Source: Streptomyces sp. CBMA291 (GTDB lineage Bacteria; Actinomycetota; Actinomycetes; Streptomycetales; Streptomycetaceae). From it: a stretch of DNA of 64,000 bases. Below the pieces are notes generated by a model. That model ran no database searches. It had not been told where the DNA came from and saw only the letters and a program-made list of their open reading frames with translations. Location of the stretch: the NCBI RefSeq assembly GCF_014596525.1, contig NZ_MSJP01000053.1:124001-188000 (forward strand). The letters are read 5' to 3'. Positions 35,198 to 42,957 of this stretch are shown here, piece by piece; the first letter of the stretch is position 1, and every line of letters begins with the position of its first letter. The position numbers and the translations under genes are program-made.

Positions 35198-36061
35198 GTG
35201 GCGAGGACGAGCGGGGACGGGGGGACGTCGCTGCGGGAGCTGCTGCGGCTGCCCGAGGGCGAGCGGGTCGACCTCACGGCGTACGACGCGGGTGCGACCC
35301 CGGGCGGTCCCGCCGACAAGAAGGCGGGGCTGGCCGCCACCGCGGCCCTCGGGCCCCGGCTCGCGAAGCTCCAGGAGCGCCTGTACGCGGCCTCCGCCGC
35401 CGGTGACCAGCGGCGGATCCTGCTGGTCCTCCAGGGCATGGACACCAGCGGCAAGGGCGGCACGGTCAAGCACGTCATCGGGCTCTTCAACCCCTCGGGC
35501 TGCCGCATCCGGGCGTTCAAGGCGCCGACCCGGGAGGAGCTGAACCATCCGTTCCTCTGGCGGATCATGCGGGCGCTGCCCGAGCCGGGCGAGATCGGCA
35601 TCTTCGACCGCTCGCACTACGAGGACGTGCTCATCGCCCGGGTCCGGGAGCTGGTCCCGCGCCCGCAGCTCAACCGCCGTTACGGGCACATCAACCGTTT
35701 CGAGAAGTCCCTGGCCGACGAGGGCGTGACGCTGGTCAAGGTCTTCCTCCACCTCTCGTACGAGGAACAGCGCAAGCGGCTCCTCGAACGTCTGGACGAT
35801 CCCGAGAAGCACTGGAAGTTCAACCCCGGCGACATCGAGGAGCGGGCGCTGTGGCCCGCCTACCGGGAGGCGTACGAGATCGCCCTGGAGCGCTGTACGA
35901 CCCCGGGCGCCCCCTGGTACCTGGTCCCGGCGGACCGCAAGTGGTACCGCAACTGGGCGATCAGCGAGCTGTTGCTCGCCTGTCTGGAGGAGCTGGACCC
36001 CCGGTACCCGCCGGGCGACTTCGACGTGGCGCAGTGCCGGGCACGGCTGCTCGCCACCTGA
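35198..36061 (+). CDS. Polyphosphate kinase 2 family protein
   Basis: The 287-residue protein has Walker A GMDTSGKGGT, the Walker B/lid region IFDRSHYEDV and conserved NRFEKSLADEG and DRKWYRNWAISELL, which identify PPK2. Class I PPK2 phosphorylates ADP or GDP with polyP; the class cannot be decided by eye. The GTG start at 35198 follows GAAAGGGGCCGAG. It is preceded by phased direct repeats that may control it. Confidence 0.9.
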   Translation: MARTSGDGGTSLRELLRLPEGERVDLTAYDAGATPGGPADKKAGLAATAALGPRLAKLQERLYAASAAGDQRRILLVLQGMDTSGKGGTVKHVIGLFNPSGCRIRAFKAPTREELNHPFLWRIMRALPEPGEIGIFDRSHYEDVLIARVRELVPRPQLNRRYGHINRFEKSLADEGVTLVKVFLHLSYEEQRKRLLERLDDPEKHWKFNPGDIEERALWPAYREAYEIALERCTTPGAPWYLVPADRKWYRNWAISELLLACLEELDPRYPPGDFDVAQCRARLLAT

Positions 36062-36153
36062 TGGCCGAGGGTCCGTCAGCTCGGCGCGTGGACTCGGGCG
36101 TTCCGGCTGCCCTGTTGCACGGACTCGCCACTTTGATCGGTTAACTTCCGCTC

Positions 36154-37116
36154 GTGAACATTTCTGCGCGGAATTTGACGGTGCTTGGTCTTCTGGGTGC
36201 TGTTCTTCTCGGCTGCGTCGGCTGTGACGGCAACGGCGGAGGCGGCGGCGAGCATCCGGCACCGGCGAAGGCGCGGACCGGCGCCGTCGAGAGCGCGTCA
36301 CCGTCCGGAGCGGCCCGCACGGGCGCGGTGGGCTCGACGGCCGGAGTGGGCGCGGTGGGTTCCACGGCGTCGGCGACCTCCACGGCCGCGCCCCGGCCCG
36401 CGCCCGACCGGACCACCCCGCCCACCCTCGCCCCCGGACCCGGCGGTCTCGTCCCCGTCTACACCCACCGGGCCAAGAGCACCGACAAGGTCGTCGCCCT
36501 CACCTTCGACGCCGACATGACCGCCGACCAGGGCCCCCGGGCCGCCGGAGGCGAGCACTTCGACAATCCGCAGCTCATCGCCACCCTGCGCCGGCTCAAG
36601 GTGGACGCGACCATCTTCATGACGGGCCGCTGGGCGGAGGAGTACCCCGACCAGGCGAAGTCCATCGGCGGCGACCCGCGCTTCGAGATCGCCAACCACT
36701 CCTACAGCCACTACGCCTTCTCGTCCCCCTGCTACGGCCTCCCGACCGTCGCCGAGACCGACATGGCCGCCGACGTCCAGCGCGCCTTCGACGCCTTCCG
36801 GGACGTCGGAGCCGTCAACGTCGTCCCCTACTTCCGCTTCCCCGGCGGCTGCTACGACGACACCGCCCGGCGCGCCCTCGCCCCCACCGGCGTCACCGCC
36901 GTCCAGTGGGACGTGGTCGGCGGCGACGCCTTCGCCAAGGACCCCGACGCCGTCGCCGATCAGGTCCTCGCCGGGGTGAGGCCCGGCTCCCTCGTCGTCC
37001 TGCACTGCACCCGCAGCGCCGCACCCGCCACCGAGACCGCGCTCCACCGGATCGTCCCCGAGCTGCGGGCGCGCGGCTACCGCTTCGTCAAGGTCTCGGA
37101 GCTGATGAGCCGCTGA
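36154..37116 (+). CDS. Polysaccharide deacetylase lipoprotein (NodB-like)
   Basis: The 320-residue protein has a lipoprotein signal (LTVLGLLGAVLLGCVGC) with a lipobox LLGC, then a Gly-rich and Ala/Ser/Thr-rich linker of about 70 residues and a NodB/CE4 domain. Metal and catalytic motifs appear as LTFDADMT (TFDD-like, slightly altered), ANHSYSHYAF (HxxxH) and RFPGGCYDD. Such enzymes deacetylate peptidoglycan or chitin-like polymers outside the membrane. The second Asp of the family's TFDDG is Ala, so activity may be reduced or metal binding altered. GTG start at 36154. Confidence 0.85.
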   Translation: MNISARNLTVLGLLGAVLLGCVGCDGNGGGGGEHPAPAKARTGAVESASPSGAARTGAVGSTAGVGAVGSTASATSTAAPRPAPDRTTPPTLAPGPGGLVPVYTHRAKSTDKVVALTFDADMTADQGPRAAGGEHFDNPQLIATLRRLKVDATIFMTGRWAEEYPDQAKSIGGDPRFEIANHSYSHYAFSSPCYGLPTVAETDMAADVQRAFDAFRDVGAVNVVPYFRFPGGCYDDTARRALAPTGVTAVQWDVVGGDAFAKDPDAVADQVLAGVRPGSLVVLHCTRSAAPATETALHRIVPELRARGYRFVKVSELMSR

Positions 37117-37152
37117 CCCGGCCCGCCCCGGACGTGCGGTGGCGGGCGGGGC

Positions 37153-37803
37153 TCACTCCAGGCGCGCGGTGGCCGCGCGGGCGAGGAGGGCCGCACCCGC
37201 CGCCAGCAGCAGCGCGCCCCCGCCCGCGAGCCACGGCGGGTCGGCCGTCGCCGTCCGCGCTCCGGTGACGAGCGCCGCCACCGCGTGCTTCGCCGGGGAA
37301 CCGGTCGTCACCAGGGCCAGCAGCGAACCGAACACGAGCGCCACCGCCGACCAGCCCGGCGCGGACAGGAAGGGACGCGAGGCCAGCGCACCGACGGCGG
37401 CGCCGGTGGCCGCGCAGGCGAGCACCGCGAGAAGCCCGGCGACGGTGGCGGCGGCCGCCCCGACCCCGCGCCGGTCGCCGGTCACGGTCACCAGGAGCAC
37501 GGCGCAGACCCCCACGAGGAGGGGCCAGAGCGCCCCGGTGAGCAGCGCCGCGAGATGCGCCCTGCCCCGGCCGACGGCGGCGACGACCACGCTCCGGGCG
37601 GCGGGCGGCTCCTGGGAGAGGCAGATCCGTACGGACCAGGCGGTCACCGGCAGGAGCACGGCGGCGGCGAACCCGAGCGCGCCGAGGACCGGTTCGCCGA
37701 GGGTGATGCCGACGCCGAGGAGAGCGGCGTACGCCAGGAAGGGGGCCAGCCAGCGCTGCGAGCGCAGCAGCAGCCCCGAGTGGTACCGCACCAGCGCGGT
37801 CAT
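37153..37803 (-). CDS. ABC transporter permease
   Basis: The 216-residue very hydrophobic protein has about six membrane spans (FLAYAALLGVGITLGEPVL; LGALGFAAAVLLPVTAW; HLAALLTGALWPLLVGV; and so on). Its start codon overlaps the stop of the ABC ATPase gene by four bases (ATGA), so it is its partner. Substrate unknown; ABC-2-like architecture suggests export or membrane remodelling. Confidence 0.85.
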   Translation of the reverse strand: MTALVRYHSGLLLRSQRWLAPFLAYAALLGVGITLGEPVLGALGFAAAVLLPVTAWSVRICLSQEPPAARSVVVAAVGRGRAHLAALLTGALWPLLVGVCAVLLVTVTGDRRGVGAAAATVAGLLAVLACAATGAAVGALASRPFLSAPGWSAVALVFGSLLALVTTGSPAKHAVAALVTGARTATADPPWLAGGGALLLAAGAALLARAATARLE

Positions 37804-39164
37804 GCCCGTACCGCCTCCGTCGGATCGGCGGGCCCGGCCTCGGTGACCGTCCCTTCGGGTTCCTCCGCCTCCTCAAGGCGGCGGATGTGCCAGGAGGCCG
37901 CGAGGAGGGCCCCGAGAAGCGCGTCGGAGTGGGACGCGTCCACGGTGAGGACCGTGGCGGCGCCGCACCCCGGGGCGGTGACCGGGTCCCCCGGCAGGGC
38001 CCCGGGGAGGGGGTGGGGGCCGGGGGCGGCCGTGATCCGCACGCGGAGACGGGGCGGAGACCCGGGGGTCGGGGGGTGCGGGGGGTCCGCGGGGTCCGCA
38101 GGGTCCGCCGGACGCCGCGCCTCCGAGGGGGTCAGGGGATCCCGTAGGTGCTCGCCGGGCGCCGAGGGGGTCAGGGGATCCCGTACGGGCTCGCCGGACG
38201 CCGGGCGGGACAGGGGACCCCGTACGGGCTCGCCGGACGCCGAGTGGGGCAGCGGCTCCCGTACGGGCTCGCCGGGCACCGGGCGGGACAGGGGACCCCC
38301 TACGGGCTCGCCGGAGGCCGAGTGGGGCAGCGGCTCCCGTACGGGCTCGCCGGACGCCGGGCGGGACAAGGGACCCCCTACGGGCTCGCCGGACGCCAAG
38401 TGGGGCAGCGGCTCCCCTAGGGGCGCCCCGGACGCCGGGGATACCACCGGCCCCCGCCCGTACTCCCCATGCTTCCCCGGCTCCCCGGACACCCCCGGCA
38501 CCCCCGGCACCCCCGGCACCCCCGGCACCCCCGGCACCCCCGGCACCCCCGGCACCGAGCGTCGTACGCCCCGCTCCCCCACCGCATACGTCAGATCCGC
38601 CTCGCCCGCGAGACGGCGGGGGTCGTGGTCGACGAAGACGACCGTCGCGCCCGCCGCCCGGCGCTCCCGGACGGCCTCGTCGAGGACGGCACGGGCCTCC
38701 GGGTCGAGGCCCGTCCATGCCTCGTCGAGCACCAACAGACCGGGCCCGGCGAGGAACGCCTGGGCGACGGCGATCTTCTGGCTGGTGCCCTTGGAGAGTT
38801 CCGCCATGGCGGTACGGGCGTGCCCGGCGGCACCGAAGCGTTCCAGCCACTCCCCCGCCCCGGCGCGCGCGGCCGTCCGGTCGAGGCCCTGGAGCCGGCC
38901 GAGGTGGACCAGATAGCCGAGCGCCGTGAACGGCAGGGCGGCGGGGAAGCGCTCGGGGACGTACGCGGTACGGGCCGGGCGTCCGGTGATCCGGCCCTCG
39001 GTGGGCGCGTCGACCCCCGCAAGCAGCCGGAGCAGGGTGGACTTGCCGCTGCCGTTGGCGCCGCCGACCCGGACGAGGGCGGCGGCGGGAAGGTCGAGCG
39101 TGACCTCGCGCAGGCTCCAGGGCCCCCGGAGGCCGTAGCGGCGCCCGACCCCCTCCAGCCTCAA
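37800..39164 (-). CDS. ABC transporter ATPase with a repetitive C-terminal insertion
   Basis: The 454-residue protein has a normal ATPase core in its first 200 residues: Walker A GGANGSGKS (34-42), signature LSKGTSQ in place of LSGGQ, Walker B LLVLDEA and VFVDHD. Then come about seven Val-Pro-Gly triplets (about 204-226), a short collagen-like GEPGKHGEYG, and eight 13-residue repeats (245-348). A final 70-residue tail without repeats follows. A usual ABC ATPase of this group is 200-250 residues. The start is a TTG at 39164 overlapping the AIM24 stop (TTGA); no ATG or GTG fits. It is coupled to the permease. The repeats are in frame and have no stop, so the long protein is probably real. Confidence 0.8.
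   Translation of the reverse strand: MRLEGVGRRYGLRGPWSLREVTLDLPAAALVRVGGANGSGKSTLLRLLAGVDAPTEGRITGRPARTAYVPERFPAALPFTALGYLVHLGRLQGLDRTAARAGAGEWLERFGAAGHARTAMAELSKGTSQKIAVAQAFLAGPGLLVLDEAWTGLDPEARAVLDEAVRERRAAGATVVFVDHDPRRLAGEADLTYAVGERGVRRSVPGVPGVPGVPGVPGVPGVPGVSGEPGKHGEYGRGPVVSPASGAPLGEPLPHLASGEPVGGPLSRPASGEPVREPLPHSASGEPVGGPLSRPVPGEPVREPLPHSASGEPVRGPLSRPASGEPVRDPLTPSAPGEHLRDPLTPSEARRPADPADPADPPHPPTPGSPPRLRVRITAAPGPHPLPGALPGDPVTAPGCGAATVLTVDASHSDALLGALLAASWHIRRLEEAEEPEGTVTEAGPADPTEAVRA
38121..38432. repeat. Eight tandem 39-bp repeats inside the ABC ATPase gene
   Basis: Eight units of exactly 39 bases encode 13-residue repeats alternating between SGEPVREPLPHSA and SGEPVGGPLSRPA-type versions. 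The alternation suggests a 78-bp unit duplicated after an earlier duplication. No frame is lost, so copy-number change would keep the protein open. Confidence 0.9.
38491..38553. repeat. Seven 9-bp repeats encoding Val-Pro-Gly triplets
   Basis: Seven exact copies of ACCCCCGGC encode a VPG run in the ATPase linker, just before the 13-residue repeats. VPG runs are elastin-like and likely to be disordered. Confidence 0.9.
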
Positions 39165-39835
39165 TTGGCCGTCTTCTGCGGGGTCGCCTCGCTGGGCCGG
39201 ACGATCACGAAGCCCTGACCCTCCAGCTTCAGCTGGACCACCTCGCCGGAGCCGCCGCGCATCATCGAGCCGAGCGACTGCGAGCGGTGCAGCGAGGTGT
39301 GCAGCTGCCGGCTCCAGCCGACGACGGCGTCGGTGTCGACGTACACCGGGACCTGCGGGGTGACGGGGATGACGATCGGGGTGCCCTCGCAGACCAGGGC
39401 GACCTTCCCGTAGCCGGAGAAGACCGAGTTGAAGAGGCCGCCGCCGGTCATACCGGCGCCCTTCACCGTCTTGATCTCGTAGTGGAGGGTGGGGTCGAAG
39501 CAGAGCACGTTCCGACCGTTGACGGAGAACGCGTCGCCCTGCTCTATCTCGACGATGAAGCAGTTCTGCGCCTCGTGCGCGAACCAGACCTCGCCCCGGC
39601 CCCGCACCGCCATCAGCGCGAGCCCCTCGCCGGTGACGGCCCGCTTGAGCAGTCCGCCGATGCCCTGCCCCTTGCGCTCGAACTGGAGATCGCCCCGATA
39701 GGCGATCATCGAGCCCTGGCGCGCGTGCATCTCGCCGTCGACGGTGTACTTGACCGACTTCGCGTTCTGGAGGGTCATCCCCGGGAAGTCGGACGTCTCG
39801 GCAAGGTGCTCTCCGGCGAAAAGATCGCTCTTCAT
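39161..39835 (-). CDS. AIM24-family protein
   Basis: The 224-residue beta-rich protein matches the AIM24/DUF124 family: MIAYRGDLQF, EGLALMAVRGRGEVWFAHEA, IVEIEQGDAFSVNGRNVLCFD and GLFNSVFSGYGKVAL. Its role in bacteria is unknown; in yeast mitochondria AIM24 is linked to inner-membrane organisation. It is the first gene of the AIM24-ATPase-permease operon, whose ATPase starts inside its stop codon. Confidence 0.85.
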   Translation of the reverse strand: MKSDLFAGEHLAETSDFPGMTLQNAKSVKYTVDGEMHARQGSMIAYRGDLQFERKGQGIGGLLKRAVTGEGLALMAVRGRGEVWFAHEAQNCFIVEIEQGDAFSVNGRNVLCFDPTLHYEIKTVKGAGMTGGGLFNSVFSGYGKVALVCEGTPIVIPVTPQVPVYVDTDAVVGWSRQLHTSLHRSQSLGSMMRGGSGEVVQLKLEGQGFVIVRPSEATPQKTAN

Positions 39836-39905
39836 GGGGGCATCCTGACCCGGAGGCCTCCGTTCCCACAACAAGCATCCCGTACGGGGGTGGCAGACTT
39901 GCCGG

Positions 39906-40610
39906 GTGAGCAGCAACGACACCGATCTCCGCGATGAGAAGCCCCAGTTCGTCCTCCCTCTGGTGGTCCGGATCGAACGGGACGCGCCCCCGGCCCGTAC
40001 CGACGCCCTGGAGACCGCCGCGCGCGCCGTCCTGGAGATCCTCTCCGACGAGCGGTCGCTCGGCGACGGGGAGTGGGCGCGGGCGATCACGGACTGGGAG
40101 GACGCCCGCATCCGCAAGGTGGTGCGCCGGGCCCGGGGCGCGGAGTGGCGGCGCGCCGAGGCGCTCCCCGGGATCACGGTCACCGGGAAGGAGGCGGAGG
40201 TACGCGTCTTCCCGCCGGTCCCGCTCGACGGCTGGCCCAAGGACCTCGCGCGCCTCCAGGTCTCCGGCACCCACCTCGACGACCCGGCCCCGCCCGGTCC
40301 GGTCCCCGAGGACGCGGTGACGCTCTGGTTCAACCCGAAGCTCGACATGACGGCGGGCAAGTCGATGGCCCAGGCCGGGCACGGGGCGCAGCTCCTGTGG
40401 TGGGCGATGCCGGAGGCGGACCGTACGGCCTGGCGCGCGGCGGGCTTCCCCCTCGCGGTCCGCACGGCCCCGCCCGGAAAGTGGGCGGCACTGACGGCGA
40501 GCGACCTCCCGGTGGTACGGGACGCGGGCTTCACGGAGATCGCCCCGGGCGAGACGGTCGTCTCCGAGGGCAGCGGGCGATTCGCGGCGGGGCTACGACT
40601 GGGGGCTTAG
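39906..40610 (+). CDS. Bacterial PTH2-type peptidyl-tRNA hydrolase family protein
   Basis: The 234-residue protein has an N-terminal region of unknown type and a C-terminal PTH2-like core (LWFNPKLDMTAGKSMAQAGHGAQLLWW; GKWAALTASDLPVVRDAGFTE). PTH2 enzymes release tRNA from stalled peptidyl-tRNA; they are mainly archaeal and eukaryotic, with scattered actinobacterial copies. KSMAQAGHG preserves the Lys and the His-containing loop. Activity is inferred. GTG start at 39906, 70 bases from the divergent AIM24 gene. Confidence 0.7.
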   Translation: MSSNDTDLRDEKPQFVLPLVVRIERDAPPARTDALETAARAVLEILSDERSLGDGEWARAITDWEDARIRKVVRRARGAEWRRAEALPGITVTGKEAEVRVFPPVPLDGWPKDLARLQVSGTHLDDPAPPGPVPEDAVTLWFNPKLDMTAGKSMAQAGHGAQLLWWAMPEADRTAWRAAGFPLAVRTAPPGKWAALTASDLPVVRDAGFTEIAPGETVVSEGSGRFAAGLRLGA

Positions 40611-40757
40611 GGCTGTCGGGGGGCTTGCGCTTTCGGTCCGGTAAGCGGCGCCCCTGCGGGTATGTGCCGGAGAGAGGGCCCCTACGCCTCGTTCCTCCCC
40701 GCGAGGGCACCGCCGTACCTCCGTACCTCCGCGGGGCATCGATCGGAGGACCGAGTC

Positions 40758-41207
40758 ATGACCATCCCGTCCACCCGTCGACGCGTGTTCCTCGGCCTGA
40801 CTGCGGGCGGTCTCGCCGCCCTGCTCGCCGCCTGTGGGGGCGGCGGCACCGCGATCGCGCCCCCGGAGGCCTCCACCACCGTGAACCGGGTCACGGCCGT
40901 GCTGTCCGACTATCACATCAAGCTCTCGACGCAGACGTACCACCCGGGCACATACGCCTTCACCGTGCGCAACGAGGGCCACCATCAGCACGCCCTGGAG
41001 CTGGAGGGACCCAATGGCAGGGACCGGGGCTCGACCCTGGATCCGGGGCAGTCCATGACCCTGACGGTACGGCTGGACTCCGGCGTCTATCAGGTCTTCT
41101 GCCCCATCGACGGGCACAAGGACCTCGGCATGAAGACGGAGATCACCGTCGGCGGCACCCCGTCCGGCACGACCACCCCCACCACTCCGCCCGGCAACGG
41201 CTACTGA
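40758..41207 (+). CDS. Tat-exported cupredoxin lipoprotein
   Basis: The 149-residue protein begins STRRRVFLGL, a twin-arginine motif, followed by a lipobox LAAC (Cys26), so it is probably anchored outside the membrane. The mature domain has the four ligands of a type 1 copper site: His78 in HHQHALEL, Cys115, His120 and Met125 in VFCPIDGHKDLGM. It is a small blue-copper (plastocyanin/azurin-like) electron carrier or copper chaperone. ATG 40758 follows CGGAGGA. It lies 142 bases upstream of the DUF692 gene; that gap contains a separate ECF-type promoter. Confidence 0.85.
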   Translation: MTIPSTRRRVFLGLTAGGLAALLAACGGGGTAIAPPEASTTVNRVTAVLSDYHIKLSTQTYHPGTYAFTVRNEGHHQHALELEGPNGRDRGSTLDPGQSMTLTVRLDSGVYQVFCPIDGHKDLGMKTEITVGGTPSGTTTPTTPPGNGY

Positions 41208-41254
41208 CGGGCCCGGTGGCCGGGTCCGGGCCGGAACGGCCAGGTCCGGGCCCG

Positions 41255-41281
41255 GGAACCTCAAATGAAGCTCTGAACGTC
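41255..41281 (+). promoter_or_regulatory. ECF sigma-type promoter of the DUF692 operon
   Basis: GGAACC (41255-41260), a 17-base spacer and CGTC (41278-41281) match the SigE-like consensus of streptomycetes. The predicted start of transcription is near 41289, giving a leader of about 60 bases before the ATG at 41350. Confidence 0.6.
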
Positions 41282-41349
41282 CCCCCTCCGGGGTTCGGAC
41301 GTACCCCACGGGGTCATCACGTGGGATACGAGAACCGAAGGAGGGGGAC

Positions 41350-42951
41350 ATGACGGAACTCGGCATCGGCATCGGCTGGCGTCCCGAGATCGCGGAAGCG
41401 GTGGAGGGTCTGCCCGGCATCGACTGGGTGGAGGTCGTCGCGGAGAACATCTGCGCCGACCATCCGCCCGAGGCGCTGACCAGACTGCGCGAGCGCGGCG
41501 TCACGGTCGTGCCGCACGGCGTCTCGCTGGGGCTCGGCGGCGCCGACCGCCCCGACCCCGCGCGTCTGGCGGCGCTCGGCGAGAAGGCGGTGGCGCTGGG
41601 GGCGCCCCTGGTCACCGAGCACATCGCGTTCGTACGGGCCGGGGGGCCGCTCACCGCGACACCGCTTCTCGAAGCGGGCCATCTGCTGCCGGTGCCCCGG
41701 ACCCGGGACGCGCTCGACGTGCTCTGCGAGAACGTCCGCATCGCCCAGGAGGCGCTGCCCGTACCGCTGGCCCTGGAGAACATCGCGGCGCTCGTCGCCT
41801 GGCCGGACGAGGAGATGTCGGAGGGCCGGTTCCTCGCGGAGCTGGTGGAGCGCACGGGGGTACGGCTCCTCGTCGACGTCGCCAATCTGCACACCAATCA
41901 CGTCAACCGGGGCGAGGACCCGGCGCGCGCCCTGTCCGAGCTGCCGGTGGAGGCCATCGCGTACGTGCACGTGGCCGGGGGCGTGGAGCGGGACGGGGTC
42001 TGGCACGACACGCACGCGCACCCCGTACCGGGGGCCGTCCTCGACGTCCTGGCGGATCTGGCCGGACGGGTCGAGCCGCCCGGCGTCCTGCTCGAACGGG
42101 ACGACCACTTTCCCCCGGCGGAGGAGCTGGCCGACGAGCTGACCGCGATCAGGGCGACCGTGGCGGGAGCCCGCGCGGCCACCCGCCACGGCATACGCGC
42201 CTCCCGCCGTGTCACGCCCGGCACCCACCCGCTCCCCCGCCCCCTCGCCCACCCCCTCACCCACCCGCTGCTCATCGGCGCGGGCGCCCGCGCCTCGGGC
42301 GGGGTGATGCCGGGTGGAGCGACTCCGGGTGGGGTGACACCGGATGGCGTGACACCGGGTGGCGTGACTCCGGGTGGCGTGACTCCGGGTGGGTTGCTCC
42401 TTGACGAGGCGATACCCGGTGCGGACGGTGGGGACCTGCCCGCTGAGACCTTGCCCGGTGGGGGCTTCTCGGCGGTGGAGGGGACGGCCGGGCCGGGTGT
42501 CACGGCGGGTACGGGCGGGACGGCGGGTCCGGGTGTCACGGACGGTGCCCGGCAGCGGGTCGCCGTCCGGCAGGTGGCGCTGCTCTCGGCGCTCGTGGCC
42601 GGGACCCCGGTGCCCGAGGGCTTCGACAGCAGACGGCTCGGGGTGCAGAGCCGGGCCCTCGCCGCCAAGCGGGCGGGGGTCGTCGCGAAGGTGGCGCCCG
42701 AGCTGCCCGAGATCCTCGGCGCCGGTTTCCGGCCCGCGTTCCTCGCGTACGCCAGGTCCCGCCCCATGACCGGCGGCTACCGCCGCGACGCGCTCGACTT
42801 CGCCGCGCATCTGCTCGCGGCCGGAGCGCCGGAGGACGCGGCGGCCCGGCGGCGGCTGACCGCGTGGTGGCGGGACCGCTCCGGCGACCGTCCGCCCGGC
42901 CGCGCGACCCGCCTGGTCCGAGCCGCCCGGCACGCCCTGTCGGGGAGGTGA
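41350..42951 (+). CDS. DUF692 (MNIO-type multinuclear iron) enzyme with C-terminal partner-like domain
   Basis: Residues 1-255 form a DUF692 TIM barrel. Candidate metal or substrate ligands fall in the family motifs: E32 (AEN), H56 (HGVSLGLG), H91 (TEHIAF), E143-N144 (ALENI), D176 and N179 (VDVANLH), H207 (YVHVAG), D220 and H222 (HDTHAHP), E249 (LERDD). Known members (MbnB, TglH, ChrH, bufferin BufB) hold two or three irons and oxidise cysteines of ribosomal peptides, each with a separate partner protein. Residues 317-346 are six GGVTP-type repeats. Residues about 400-533 form an alpha-helical domain resembling the partner seen after DUF692 in streptomycete homologs; here it is fused. ATG at 41350 behind AAGGAGGGGG. 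The next gene starts 7 bases after its stop. Confidence 0.9.
   Translation: MTELGIGIGWRPEIAEAVEGLPGIDWVEVVAENICADHPPEALTRLRERGVTVVPHGVSLGLGGADRPDPARLAALGEKAVALGAPLVTEHIAFVRAGGPLTATPLLEAGHLLPVPRTRDALDVLCENVRIAQEALPVPLALENIAALVAWPDEEMSEGRFLAELVERTGVRLLVDVANLHTNHVNRGEDPARALSELPVEAIAYVHVAGGVERDGVWHDTHAHPVPGAVLDVLADLAGRVEPPGVLLERDDHFPPAEELADELTAIRATVAGARAATRHGIRASRRVTPGTHPLPRPLAHPLTHPLLIGAGARASGGVMPGGATPGGVTPDGVTPGGVTPGGVTPGGLLLDEAIPGADGGDLPAETLPGGGFSAVEGTAGPGVTAGTGGTAGPGVTDGARQRVAVRQVALLSALVAGTPVPEGFDSRRLGVQSRALAAKRAGVVAKVAPELPEILGAGFRPAFLAYARSRPMTGGYRRDALDFAAHLLAAGAPEDAAARRRLTAWWRDRSGDRPPGRATRLVRAARHALSGR
42298..42387. repeat. Six 15-bp repeats encoding a GGVTP linker
   Basis: Six 15-base units in frame encode [25 protein letters not shown] and GGVTP, between the DUF692 barrel and the C-terminal domain. 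Likely a flexible linker of variable length. Confidence 0.85.
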
Positions 42952-42957
42952 GTGCCC

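Noticed and set aside
38148..38420. Plus-strand 90-codon repeat ORF (LAGRRAGQGTPYG units)
   Set aside because: It is the antisense reading of the 39-bp repeats; any 39-bp array without stops is open on both strands. The ATPase frame has the domains.
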